From positions 1 through 41,898 of the forward strand of contig JASLMY010000012.1 of assembly GCA_030746295.1 (NCBI GenBank): 41,898 nt of DNA, in the 5' to 3' direction. This stretch comes from Alphaproteobacteria bacterium. GTDB taxonomy: Bacteria; Pseudomonadota; Alphaproteobacteria; GCA-2731375. This document shows positions 15,531-24,073 of the stretch, piece by piece; position 1 is the first letter of the stretch, and each line of letters begins with the position of its first letter. The position numbers and the translations under genes were made by a program. Below the pieces are notes generated by a model. It saw nothing but the letters and a program-made list of their open reading frames with translations, was not told the DNA's origin and ran no database searches.

Positions 15531-16871
15531 GTGGAAATGGCCACGGAATGCCAACTGAGGCTGGGCGCCTTCATGCGCCCGGTCAGCATCCACACCGCGG
15601 CGTGGCGCTACCCGGGTGGCCTGCCGAATGCGAACTTCAACCTTGCGCACCTGACGCGGTTTGCCCAAACGCTGGAACGCGGGCGCTTCGACGCCTTCTT
15701 CATGGCGGACCATCTGGCCGTCTTGAACATGCCGATGGCGGCCTTGATGCGCAGCGCCACGGTGACCTCCTTCGATCCCCTGACCCTGCTTCCCGCGCTG
15801 GCGATGGTGACCGAGCGGCTGGGCCTGGTCGCCACGGCATCGACCACGTTCGAGCCGGCTTACGTCATCGCCCGGCGCTTCGCCTCTCTCGACCACATCA
15901 GCGCGGGCCGGGCCGGCTGGAACCTGGTGACCACCTCGAACCAGGACGCGGCGCTCAACTTCGGGCTCGAAGAGCACATGGCGCACAGCGAGCGCTACCG
16001 CCGCGCGCGTGAGTACGTCGACGTCGTCACCGGCCTCTGGGACAGCTGGGCGGACGATGCCTTCATCCGCGACGTCGAAAGCGGGATCTACTTCGACCCC
16101 GACAAGCTGCATGTGCTCGACCACAAGGGCGAATTCCTCTCGGTGCGCGGCCCGCTGAACGTCGCCCGTCCGGTCCAGGGCTGGCCGGTCATCGTGCAGG
16201 CGGGCGCCTCGGAGGCCGGGCGGCAGTTGGCGGCCGAGACGGCAGAGGTGATCTTCGCCTCGCACGGCACGCTGGCCGACGGCCAACGCTTCTATGCCGA
16301 TGTGAAAGGCCGCATGGAGACGCTCGGTCGGTCGCCGGACCACATGAAGATCCTGCCGGGCGCGCTCGTCGTCGTCGGCGAGACGGTGGCGGAAGCACGC
16401 GAGAAACGGGCGCACCTCGACAGCCTTGTGCACTACGACAGCGGCATCGCCTCGCTCTCGATCGCGCTCGGCCACGACGCATCCGGCTTCGATCCCGATG
16501 GCCCGTTGCCCGAGGTGCCGGAAAGCAACGCCAGCAAGAGCGGCCGCGATCGGGTCCTGGCCCTGGCGGCCCGCGAAAACCTCACCGTGCGGCAATTGGC
16601 GGGGCGCCTCGGCGGCTATGCCGGCCTCGCCATGGTCGGCACCGCGAAGACGATCGCCGACGAGATGGAGGAATGGCTCGTCACCGGCGGCAGCGACGGC
16701 TTCAACGTCATGTTCCCCTATCTGCCGGCCGGCCTCGACGACTTCGTCGATCAGGTGGTGCCCGAGTTGCAGCGGCGCGGCCTTTTCCGCCGCGAATACG
16801 AAGGCAAGACGCTCAGGGAAAACCTGGGCCTGCCGCGCCCGGAGAACCGTTTCTTCCCGCGAGAGGCCTGA
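15531..16871 (+). CDS. FMN-dependent LLM monooxygenase, nitrilotriacetate monooxygenase (NtaA/SnaA) family
   Basis: A 446-aa luciferase-like flavin monooxygenase of the NtaA/SnaA/DszA branch, which uses reduced FMN from a partner reductase and O2. Marks include the IHTAAWRYPGG opening, the FDAFFMADHLAV strand, RFASLDHISAGRAGWNLVTTSN (the most diagnostic stretch) and VIVQAGASEAGRQLAAETAEVIF. The length of about 440-450 aa is typical. GTG 15531 (AGGA 6 bp upstream) or ATG 15537 may be the start. No reductase gene is adjacent. The substrate cannot be predicted. It begins the small-molecule metabolism block and faces the convergent EthD-like gene. Confidence 0.85.
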   Translation: MEMATECQLRLGAFMRPVSIHTAAWRYPGGLPNANFNLAHLTRFAQTLERGRFDAFFMADHLAVLNMPMAALMRSATVTSFDPLTLLPALAMVTERLGLVATASTTFEPAYVIARRFASLDHISAGRAGWNLVTTSNQDAALNFGLEEHMAHSERYRRAREYVDVVTGLWDSWADDAFIRDVESGIYFDPDKLHVLDHKGEFLSVRGPLNVARPVQGWPVIVQAGASEAGRQLAAETAEVIFASHGTLADGQRFYADVKGRMETLGRSPDHMKILPGALVVVGETVAEAREKRAHLDSLVHYDSGIASLSIALGHDASGFDPDGPLPEVPESNASKSGRDRVLALAARENLTVRQLAGRLGGYAGLAMVGTAKTIADEMEEWLVTGGSDGFNVMFPYLPAGLDDFVDQVVPELQRRGLFRREYEGKTLRENLGLPRPENRFFPREA

Positions 16872-16898
16872 TACCGCCAGGCAGGCGACCTCATTCGT

Positions 16899-17594
16899 TC
16901 AGTCGGTCGTGGCCAGCTCGTCGGACGCCAGCAGGAAGTGCAGCCGGTAGAGGCCGATCGCCGCGTGGCGTGCCCCGGCCGAGGCGAGCTGGGCCTCCGA
17001 GAGCTCGGCCCGGCGCAGTGCCTCGAGAAACTCGGGCTCGATGGCCTCGACCAGCAAGACCTTGTCGGCGATCTCGTCGGCCGTCTCGCGCATCGCCTTC
17101 TCTTCCGTCTGGGTCTCGCTTGCGCCGCGGTCGCCCTGCAGCAAGTGTGCGCCGACGAGGCCGGAGCGGGTGACGAGCTCGGGCAGGAGTTCGCCGACGA
17201 GCCAGCCCTCCAACCGGTCGTCCTCGCCCTCGGCCGCCGAAAGCCGCGCGGTCAGGACCGCGGTGCCGACGCCGTGGCCGAAGCTCGCTACGACCTCGGA
17301 CAGCGTGCGGTTGTTGTCACGGATCTCCGGGCCGATCCGCCGCGTCCAGGGCGTCGGGTTGTCGAGCCGGTCGAGATACGCCGTCGAGGTCAGCGTCGCC
17401 AAGGACTCGGTCTCGTAGAAATGGAAGAACCTCGGCTCCGCATCGATGGCGACGTAGCGCCGCCCGCGCAGGAACCCCAGGATGCCGACCCGCTCCAGAA
17501 CGTGCTCGTGGCAGTGCCAATCGTTGTAGTCGTCCTCGATCTCAGGGTTGACGTTGTGCCAGATCGCCGCCGCCCCCTTGCCCATCAACGCCAT
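16899..17594 (-). CDS. Conserved protein with dimeric alpha/beta-barrel (EthD/Dabb-like) character
   Basis: A 231-aa protein from ATG 17592-17594, which has a strong GGGGAGGAGAG ribosome-binding site just upstream; this rules out the longer frame to 17687. The opening IWHNVNPEIEDDYNDWHCHEH with ERVGILGFLRGRRYVA is the pattern of a family whose WHxxEH motif sits in a ferredoxin-like barrel. FFHFYETESLATLTS and PWTRRIGPEIRD continue it. The C-terminal half (about 125-225) may be a second, more diverged barrel. Function is unknown; relatives often sit with flavin monooxygenases and hydrolases in catabolic clusters, as here. It is divergent from the Gfo/Idh/MocA gene. Confidence 0.7.
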   Translation of the reverse strand: MALMGKGAAAIWHNVNPEIEDDYNDWHCHEHVLERVGILGFLRGRRYVAIDAEPRFFHFYETESLATLTSTAYLDRLDNPTPWTRRIGPEIRDNNRTLSEVVASFGHGVGTAVLTARLSAAEGEDDRLEGWLVGELLPELVTRSGLVGAHLLQGDRGASETQTEEKAMRETADEIADKVLLVEAIEPEFLEALRRAELSEAQLASAGARHAAIGLYRLHFLLASDELATTD

Positions 17595-17695
17595 CTCTCT
17601 CCTCCCCGATTGCTGCCGACCGCCGCCGGTCGTTGACAATGTGCCGGCGCGACACTTCACTATCCCCAACAGCCGAGCCGAGGCCAAGCCCCGTC

Positions 17696-18694
17696 ATGAA
17701 AATAGCCCTCCTCGAAGTATCGCACTGGCATTTCCCGCTCTACGTCGAGACGCTTCTGGCGTCCGAAGTGGAGATCGTCGCCCTCTCCGACCGGGATGCC
17801 GACGTCCGCGAGCGCTACGCCGCGACCTTCGGTTGCCGGGCGCACGACGACGTCTTCCGCCTGATCGCCGAGGAAGCGGTCGACTTCGCCTTCGCCTTCG
17901 GCCGGCATGTCGAGATGCCCGACATCGGCCAGGCCCTGGTCGCTGCCGGAATCCCGTTCTCGATCGAGAAGCCGGGCGGCCTCGACGCCGATGCCGTCGC
18001 CGGCCTCCGACGCGCGGCCGAGGCCCGAGACCTTTTCGCCGCGGTCGCCTTGATCGAGCGAGTCGGCCCCGTCCGCGCCCTTCTGACGCGGCTGATCGAG
18101 GACGAAGGCGCCGACTTCACCAACTCCTGCTGGCGTTTCATCGCCGGCCCGCCCGAGCGCTATCCGAGCATCGGCTGCGCCTGGATGCTGGACCCGGCGG
18201 TGAGTGGCGGCGGCTCGTTGATCAACCTCTCCCACCACTACATCGACATGGCACACTTCCTGTTGGGTGGCACGGCCGTCACCGTGATGGCACGGACCAG
18301 CAACCGTCTGCACGGCAGCCCGGTCGAGGACTACGCCATGCTGTCGCTCAGCGCAGCGGGCGGCAAGACGGCGCTGGTCGAGACCGGCTACGCCTTTCCC
18401 GACAACCCGGCGCTGCGGGAATACTCGTTCTCGGTGATCTCGAAATCGCACTACGTCAGGAGCCGCCTGGAGGGCCTCAGCATCTACCGGGCGGGGCAGG
18501 ATGCGGCCAAGGACGTCGACCTCGACCTCAACTCGAACCCCCTCTTCGGCCGCTACGCCGCCCGCGTCCTCGACGACGTTCGGACCGGGAAGCCGCCGGT
18601 CGCGGGCCTCGCCGACTTGGAAGCGACGATGCGGGTGATCGATGCCGGCTACGCCGCCGCCAAGTCCGGCGCGACCGTCACGACGGCCGTCTAG
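17696..18694 (+). CDS. Gfo/Idh/MocA-family oxidoreductase
   Basis: A 332-aa NAD(P)-dependent oxidoreductase starting at ATG 17696 (the in-frame upstream sequence is not domain-like). It has an N-terminal Rossmann strand MKIALLEVSH, the EKPGG motif at 91-95 whose lysine is the family hallmark, and a central GGGSLINLSHHYIDMAHFLLGG, in which the HHYID region provides the substrate-side histidine. The C-terminal domain is the usual mixed sheet. The glycine-rich loop is replaced by EVSHWHFP, a common variant in this family. Members oxidise or reduce sugars, inositols and related compounds. Its 3' end is 8 bp from the convergent SDR stop. Confidence 0.82.
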   Translation: MKIALLEVSHWHFPLYVETLLASEVEIVALSDRDADVRERYAATFGCRAHDDVFRLIAEEAVDFAFAFGRHVEMPDIGQALVAAGIPFSIEKPGGLDADAVAGLRRAAEARDLFAAVALIERVGPVRALLTRLIEDEGADFTNSCWRFIAGPPERYPSIGCAWMLDPAVSGGGSLINLSHHYIDMAHFLLGGTAVTVMARTSNRLHGSPVEDYAMLSLSAAGGKTALVETGYAFPDNPALREYSFSVISKSHYVRSRLEGLSIYRAGQDAAKDVDLDLNSNPLFGRYAARVLDDVRTGKPPVAGLADLEATMRVIDAGYAAAKSGATVTTAV

Positions 18695-18702
18695 GGAATG
18701 CT

Positions 18703-19461
18703 TCAGTCCATGTACGAACCGCCGTTGACGCTCAAGGTCTCGCCGACGATGTAGGACGCGTGCTCGGAGGCGAGGAAGGCGACGGCGGCCGCGACCTCGC
18801 CCGGCAGGCCCAGCCGCCCGGCGGCAATGCGGGCTTCCGTCGCCGCCTTCAGCTCGGGCGACATCTCGTCGGTCAGCGCGGTCTCGACCAGGCCCGGGGC
18901 GACGGCGTTGACGGTGACGCCCGAGGCCGCGACGTCGGCGGCGAGCGACTTGGTGAGGCCGACGATGCCGGCCTTGGCGGCGGTGTAGTGGGCGTTGCCC
19001 ATATAGTCGCCCCGCTTGCCCGCGACCGAGCTGATGTTGATCACCCGGCCCCAACCGCGCGCCACCATGGCCGGCAGGAAGACATGGCAGCAGTTGAAGC
19101 TGCCGGTCAGGTGCACCGACAGCATGGCCTGCCACTTGGCCTCGGTGATCTCGCGCCAGCCGACGAAGTCGCCGATGCCGGCGTTGTTGACCAGGATGTC
19201 CGGGGCCGCGCCCTGCTGCTCGATCTCCCGAGCCATCCGGGCGACTTGGCCGCGGTCGGAGACGTCCGCAGCGACGGGCCGGACCTTGAGGTCCCGGGCC
19301 GCGAACGCATCGGCGGCACGCGCGGCATGGCCGTGGCCGAGGTCGTTCAGCCAGACCTCGGCGCCGGCCCGGGCCAGCCACTCGGCGATCACGCAGCCGA
19401 GGCCGCGCGCCGCGCCGGTCACCAGGGCCGTGCGGCCGTCGAGCGAGATTTCGATCGCCAT
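18703..19461 (-). CDS. Classical SDR-family oxidoreductase (FabG-like)
   Basis: A 252-aa classical short-chain dehydrogenase starting at ATG 19459-19461 with AAGGAGAAG upstream. It shows TGAARGLG (cofactor loop, about residue 14), NNAGIGD, NISSVAG (catalytic Ser), YTAAKAG (Tyr and Lys) and PGLVETALTDEM. The C-terminus SVNGGSYMD is typical of the FabG group. It follows the LLM oxidoreductase gene by 13 bp, so the three leftward genes from 20833 form an operon. The substrate is unknown; membership in that operon suggests oxidation of an intermediate of the same pathway. Confidence 0.88.
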   Translation of the reverse strand: MAIEISLDGRTALVTGAARGLGCVIAEWLARAGAEVWLNDLGHGHAARAADAFAARDLKVRPVAADVSDRGQVARMAREIEQQGAAPDILVNNAGIGDFVGWREITEAKWQAMLSVHLTGSFNCCHVFLPAMVARGWGRVINISSVAGKRGDYMGNAHYTAAKAGIVGLTKSLAADVAASGVTVNAVAPGLVETALTDEMSPELKAATEARIAAGRLGLPGEVAAAVAFLASEHASYIVGETLSVNGGSYMD

Positions 19462-19474
19462 CGGCTCTTCTCCT

Positions 19475-20503
19475 TCAGACTGCGCCCTCCGCCGCCGGCC
19501 AAACCTCGGCACCGAAGCGGCTGATGGTGTCCTCGACGCTGCCGCCCTCGGCGGCGAAGGGCAGGATGATGATCTCATCGACCCCGGCCCGGCGCAGCTC
19601 GGCGACGTGTTGGGCGACCTCGTCCGCCGTGCCGGCCAGCGTGAAGGCGTCGACGTGACGGTCGCTGATCAACGGCAGGAGCGGGCGATAGGGCTCGAGG
19701 CCGTCGGTGTAAGCGACGCCGGCGACCTCGGCCCGGGCCGCGTCCGGCAGGGCCAGGCCCTGCGCCTCCAGCGTTGCCATCTTCAAACGCCCGGCGCCCA
19801 GCATCCGCGCCACGCCCAACCGGACCGCGTCCCGTGCCGCTGCGCCGTCGTCGGCGATGCAGGCGTTGAGCCGGGCCACCAGGCGGATCGCGGCCGGGTC
19901 GCGCCCGGCGGCCGTGGCCCCCTCGTCGACCTTGGCCCGGAAGGCGCGGACCTCGTCGACAGAGGCGCAGGCCTCCATGATGGCGCCGTCGGCGACCCTG
20001 CCGGCGGTACGCTGGCCCAAGGGGCCGTTCGAGGCGACGTAGATCGGCACCGCGTCGCGGATGCCCGGAAAGCTCAACCGGCCCCGGTTGAAGCGGATGA
20101 CCTCGCCCTCGTAGTCGACCTCCTCGCCAGCCAGGAGTGCTCGGATCAGTTCGACCGCCTCGGCGATGGCGCGCGCCGGCCGGCGCCGCTCGATGCCGAG
20201 CTCGGCGAAGCCGGAGATGCCGGCACCGATCGCCAGCATGGCCCGCCCGCCGGTGATCTCGTCCAGGGTCTGGATCGCCGCCGCCGTCATCGCCGGGTGG
20301 CGGGAATAGGGGTCGGTGACGCAGGGCCCGAGCTGTATCTGCCAAAGCCTGGTCGCGAAGTAGCCGAGACAGGCATAGACCTCGCGGTAGAAGCGCTCGT
20401 CGCCGAGCCAGACGGCCTCGTAGCCGTTCGCCTCGGCGAGCTCGGCATAGCCCGCCATCTGCTGGACGGGATAGTTGCCGAGCATCAGGAGACCGATCGA
20501 CAT
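19475..20503 (-). CDS. LLM-class flavin/F420-dependent oxidoreductase
   Basis: A 342-aa luciferase-like TIM-barrel oxidoreductase of the methylenetetrahydromethanopterin-reductase-like branch. GLLMLGNYPVQQMAGYAELA opens the barrel. YEAVWLGDERF, LGPCVTDPYSRHPAMTA and LDEITGGRAMLAIGAGISG are diagnostic, followed by VPIYVASNGPLGQRTAGRVADG. The last 80 residues include FTLAGTADEVAQHVAELRRAGVDE cut into the usual C-terminal helix-strand. It is the middle gene of a three-gene leftward operon (EthD-like, this gene, SDR), with gaps of 12 and 13 bp. Whether it uses FMN or F420 is not decided by the sequence. Confidence 0.85.
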   Translation of the reverse strand: MSIGLLMLGNYPVQQMAGYAELAEANGYEAVWLGDERFYREVYACLGYFATRLWQIQLGPCVTDPYSRHPAMTAAAIQTLDEITGGRAMLAIGAGISGFAELGIERRRPARAIAEAVELIRALLAGEEVDYEGEVIRFNRGRLSFPGIRDAVPIYVASNGPLGQRTAGRVADGAIMEACASVDEVRAFRAKVDEGATAAGRDPAAIRLVARLNACIADDGAAARDAVRLGVARMLGAGRLKMATLEAQGLALPDAARAEVAGVAYTDGLEPYRPLLPLISDRHVDAFTLAGTADEVAQHVAELRRAGVDEIIILPFAAEGGSVEDTISRFGAEVWPAAEGAV

Positions 20504-20515
20504 GGGGCCACCCCC

Positions 20516-20833
20516 CTATTCTATCGGCTCGGTCGCGAAGTAGATGTTTTTCGAGCGGTCGAGGAAGCCATAGAGCTCGTCGCGCAGCGCCAAGCCCGCG
20601 GGCGAGGCCAGATCGGCGTCGTGCCGGGCCAGGCTCTCGACCTCGATCCGCTCGATGTAGTGCCAGCCCGCCGCTTCCGCGCCCAGGATCGGCCCCTGGA
20701 TACGGTGCACCCGATAGTCGCGGTAGTTCGGCAGGCTGCCGACGAAGGGATAGTCGCGGCGCCGCACCCAGCGCTCGTACTCGGCCGGATCGACCCCCGG
20801 CCGCAAGCTGCTGATCAAGAAACGAACCGGCAT
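20516..20833 (-). CDS. Small EthD/REDY (HapK)-like protein
   Basis: A 105-codon-range gene giving about 105 aa from ATG 20831-20833, which has GGGGAGGA upstream; the longer frame to 20905 is rejected on that basis. The sequence MPVRFLISSLRPGVDPAEYE with WVRRRDYPFVGSLPNYRDYR resembles REDY/HapK-like and EthD-like dimeric barrels. FATEPIE ends the protein. Such proteins often accompany oxygenases and are thought to bind or cyclise small products, but no activity can be assigned. It is the first gene of the operon with the LLM oxidoreductase and SDR. Confidence 0.65.
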   Translation of the reverse strand: MPVRFLISSLRPGVDPAEYERWVRRRDYPFVGSLPNYRDYRVHRIQGPILGAEAAGWHYIERIEVESLARHDADLASPAGLALRDELYGFLDRSKNIYFATEPIE

Positions 20834-21073
20834 GGCGTCCTCCCCTCGCGATTGCTCGGTCCGCATTGTCGCGGGGCCAAAGAGCAAGCACAAACGGTGG
20901 TTCACGCGACGTCATAAAACTTTCGTAGAATCAAATAGTTATTAGCAGGCACGTCAGCTGGGGCATACTCCCGCCACGAATGACGGAGTTTCGGCTTTCA
21001 GGGTGCCCCCGGCATGGGTCCGTCGGAGTGTGACCCGAAGAAAAGAAGCGGGATGGTAGCCGATCGCCAGCGA

Positions 21074-22825
21074 CTATTCTGGCAGCCCTGCTTTGCGGAG
21101 GCCGTCCGCCAGGCGTTCGCCGACGTCGCTGTTGTAAAGCAACGCCAGGGAAATCGTGAGATGAGGGTAGGCGGACAGGAGACGCGTGCGTTCCGCGCGC
21201 ATCTCGTCTTGGCGGCCGAGCAGGGCGAGCGCGGCAACGCGCAATGCGGCGCGGCGCGTCCCTGGGACTTTGCCTTGGGCCACGCTCGGCAATAGCGCCA
21301 GCGCATTCTCATCATCACCCAGCGCGAACCGGATCGTGCCCAGCATGGCCCGATAGAGCGGCATCAGCGGGTCCCTGGGGCTCAAGCGCATCGCGATCGT
21401 CACATGTTCCGCCGCCTCGTCCGTTCGGCCCGCGTCGAGGAGCGACGTGCTGAGACCGAAATGTGCGCTCGCCAAGTTGGGATTGAGGGATAAGGCGTCC
21501 TCAAAGGCGCGCAGCGAGGCCGCGAGATCGCTTCGCCGCGAAGCGAACCCGAGGGCGGCATGCGCATGGGCATCCTCCCGGTCCAGCGACACAGCGGTCC
21601 GTGCCGCCATCAGGGCAGCGGAGTAGGTGCTGTCTACGTCCTCGCTGAGTTCTGAATTGGCGTTTCGGGTGAGGCAGCGGGCGAGCATCGCGTAGGACGG
21701 ACTGAAACTCGGATCCTGCGCGATCGCGGCTTCGAGAAATTGCCGGGCTGCCGCATCGTCTTCTGGCGTCAGGCGATGGAAATGATAGACGCCACGCTGA
21801 AATAGCTGCCAGGCATCGAGGCTCTCCGGAGGGGCGTGTCGCTGGCGTTCGAACTCAGCCTTAGTGATCTCTGGCTCCAGCGTGCCGGAGACCACTTCGG
21901 TGATCGCGTCTTGTACGGTGAAGATGTCCTCAAGGTCCCGGTCGTAGCGCTCGGCCCAGAGGTGATTGCCGCTCTCGCCGTCGATAAGCTGCGCCGTGAT
22001 CCGCACCCGGCTGCCAGCGCGGCGCACGCTACCTTCCAGAACGTAGCGCACTCCAAGCTCGCGGGCCGCCGTGCGCACGTCGACGGCCTGACCCTTGTAT
22101 GTGAAGCTTGTGTTGCGGGCCATGACGAAGAGCTGTCGGATCCGGGAGAGGGCCGTGATGATGTCCTCGGTGATGCCGTCGGAAAAGTACTCTTGCTCCG
22201 GGTCGCCGGACAGGTTGGCGAAGGGCAGGACGGCGATCGACGGCTTGTCCCGCAATGCTCTCGACCCTGTATCTTCCGGCACCCGATGCGAAGTTGATTT
22301 TGCGCCCTGCCACCGCCAGACCTGTAGCGGCCGCGCAATGTTCTTCACCTCGAACGTACCGGCATCTTCGAAGACGGCGCCGGTCTTTCCGGTAACCTGC
22401 CGGTAGCAGTCGTCTGAAAGGCAAATGCCACCCGGATCGGCGAGCCCTTCCAGCCGTGCTGCAACATTGACACCGTCGCCCAACAAGTCGCCATCCTCGG
22501 CGACAACGTCGCCGACGTTGACGCCGATACGGAAGCGTATTTGCCGGTTGCTTTCGACTTCCCGGTTGCGCGCCCCGACGACCTCTTGCACTGCAATCGC
22601 ACAGCGGACTGCTTCAACGGCACTGGGGAATTCCAAAAGCAAGCTATCACCAGCGGTGTTCGCGATCCGCCCCTCGTGTTCTTCAATCAAAGGATCGATC
22701 ACTTCTCGACGGTGACGACGCAGGGCATCTAACGTGCCTTCTTCATCGCAGCCAATAAGGCGCGAATAGCCAACCACGTCTGCGGCGACGATTGCTGCCA
22801 AGCGCCGTCTTGCTTTTCTGGACAT
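21074..22825 (-). CDS. Class III adenylate/guanylate cyclase-like protein with TolB-like and TPR regions
   Basis: A 583-aa three-part cytoplasmic protein. Residues about 8-170 are a class III cyclase homology domain: metal-ligand Asp16 (AADVVGYSRLI) and Asp60 (NTAGDSLLLEF) are present, as is the transition-state Asn/Arg in GDGVNVAARLEG. The lysine that usually selects adenine, just before the second Asp, is Asn, so base preference is doubtful. Residues about 190-330 form a TolB N-terminal-like domain (IAVLPFANLSGDPEQEYFSD). The rest, to about 575, is TPR-like. This architecture is frequent in alphaproteobacteria. It is a lone gene with 168 bp after it and 216 bp before it. Confidence 0.85.
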   Translation of the reverse strand: MSRKARRRLAAIVAADVVGYSRLIGCDEEGTLDALRRHRREVIDPLIEEHEGRIANTAGDSLLLEFPSAVEAVRCAIAVQEVVGARNREVESNRQIRFRIGVNVGDVVAEDGDLLGDGVNVAARLEGLADPGGICLSDDCYRQVTGKTGAVFEDAGTFEVKNIARPLQVWRWQGAKSTSHRVPEDTGSRALRDKPSIAVLPFANLSGDPEQEYFSDGITEDIITALSRIRQLFVMARNTSFTYKGQAVDVRTAARELGVRYVLEGSVRRAGSRVRITAQLIDGESGNHLWAERYDRDLEDIFTVQDAITEVVSGTLEPEITKAEFERQRHAPPESLDAWQLFQRGVYHFHRLTPEDDAAARQFLEAAIAQDPSFSPSYAMLARCLTRNANSELSEDVDSTYSAALMAARTAVSLDREDAHAHAALGFASRRSDLAASLRAFEDALSLNPNLASAHFGLSTSLLDAGRTDEAAEHVTIAMRLSPRDPLMPLYRAMLGTIRFALGDDENALALLPSVAQGKVPGTRRAALRVAALALLGRQDEMRAERTRLLSAYPHLTISLALLYNSDVGERLADGLRKAGLPE

Positions 22826-22870
22826 GGCGAGAGTGTAGCGATGCGCGAGAACGCCCGGAACTTCAAACTC

Positions 22871-22883
22871 GCGGTGACACCGC
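22871..22883. promoter_or_regulatory. 13-bp palindrome upstream of the cyclase gene
   Basis: GCGGTG-A-CACCGC is a perfect inverted repeat with 6-bp arms, 46 bp upstream of the cyclase start (22825). Position and symmetry fit an operator, but the GC-rich arms may be a chance match. Confidence 0.25.
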
Positions 22884-23041
22884 CAAGCGTTGAAATATTG
22901 CGTTGTGGCTTTACCACGACTTGGCCACTCGGGCCTCGGCTTGGTCGGCTTTCACCAGCTCCGGACACCTCGCATCGTCGATGGCCGTGAACAAGCTTCC
23001 GCCGGGGTAGGGGGCTCGAGAACGGTCCTCGCCGCGGCGCG

Positions 23042-24043
23042 TCAGAGCTCGCCGAAAGCGCCGCGGTAGGCGAAGAGGGCCGGCAGGCCGCCGGTGTGGA
23101 TGAAGACCACCGTGTCGGAAGCCTTGAAGCGGCCCGTGGCCACCAGGTCGATCAGGCCGGCCATCGCCTTGCCGGTGTAGACCGGGTCCAGCACCAGGCC
23201 CTCGATGCGGGCCAAGAGCTTGACCGCCGCCACCATCTCGGGCGTCGGCACGCCATAGGCCTCGCCGGCATAGGCGCCCTCGACGACGACGACGTCGGCA
23301 TCGATGCCGCCGCGAACGCCGAGAAGCTCGGCGCTGCCCTCGGCGACCTCTCGCACCCGTTCGGTCACCGCCCTGGCCTCGGCGTCGATGTCGATGCCGA
23401 TCGCCCGGATGCCGGCGTTGGCGCCGACGAGGCCGGCGACCAGGCCGCCCTGGGTGCCGCCGCCGCCCGACGGCAGCACGACATAGTCGACGGCGAGGTC
23501 AAGCGCGTTCGCCTGGGTGACGATCTCTAGCGCGCAGCCGGCATAGCCGAGGCCGCCGAGCGCGTTCGAGCCGCCACCGGGGATGATGTAGGGCTTGCCG
23601 CCCTGGCCCCGGATCTCCTCGGCCAGCGCCGCCATTCCCGCCGCCCGGTCGGCCTCGGTCGGCACCGCATGGCTGCTGGCGCCGAGCAGGCGGTCGAGGA
23701 ACATGTTGCCGCTCGTCGCATAGTCGGGATCGTCCCAGGGCTGCGCCGTCTGCTGCACCAGGGCGCATTTCAGGCCCAGCTTAGCCGCCGCCGCGGCGGT
23801 CTGACGGACGTGGTTCGACTGCGCCCCGCCGCAGGTGATCACGGTGTCGGCGCCTTCGGCCAGCGCCGCGGCCATCAGGAACTCGAGCTTGCGGGTCTTG
23901 TTGCCGCCGAAGGCGAGGCCGGTGCAGTCGTCGCGCTTGACCAGGATTTGCGGGCCGCCCAGATGCCGGCTCAGGGCCTCCAGCGGCTCCAAGGGCGTCG
24001 GCAGGTGGGCCAGGCGAATTCGGGCGTGGCGGCCGAGCTGCAT
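23042..24043 (-). CDS. dcyD: PLP-dependent D-cysteine desulfhydrase / ACC deaminase family protein
   Basis: A 333-aa tryptophan-synthase-beta-fold enzyme. GGNKTRKLEFL (47-57) contains the PLP-binding lysine, CGGAQSNHVRQTAAAA contacts the cofactor and substrate carboxylate, and IIPGGGSNALGGLGYAG is the phosphate loop region. VLPSGGGGTQGGLVAG and FIHTGGLPALF near the C-terminus are family marks. Length and motifs fit D-cysteine desulfhydrase, which cleaves D-cysteine to pyruvate, H2S and ammonia; ACC deaminase is the close alternative, and sequence alone does not separate them. The start is ATG 24041-24043 with GAGGTT-type Shine-Dalgarno upstream. It lies 30 bp downstream of the amidase stop, so they probably share a transcript. 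Confidence 0.8.
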   Translation of the reverse strand: MQLGRHARIRLAHLPTPLEPLEALSRHLGGPQILVKRDDCTGLAFGGNKTRKLEFLMAAALAEGADTVITCGGAQSNHVRQTAAAAAKLGLKCALVQQTAQPWDDPDYATSGNMFLDRLLGASSHAVPTEADRAAGMAALAEEIRGQGGKPYIIPGGGSNALGGLGYAGCALEIVTQANALDLAVDYVVLPSGGGGTQGGLVAGLVGANAGIRAIGIDIDAEARAVTERVREVAEGSAELLGVRGGIDADVVVVEGAYAGEAYGVPTPEMVAAVKLLARIEGLVLDPVYTGKAMAGLIDLVATGRFKASDTVVFIHTGGLPALFAYRGAFGEL

Positions 24044-24073
24044 CGGAACCTCCTCGTCGGCGGGGTCACGCGC

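Noticed and set aside
17660..19381. Leftward frame of about 570 codons across the Gfo/Idh/MocA and SDR genes
   Set aside because: Overlaps two well-supported genes in other frames and has low-complexity R/G/A content.
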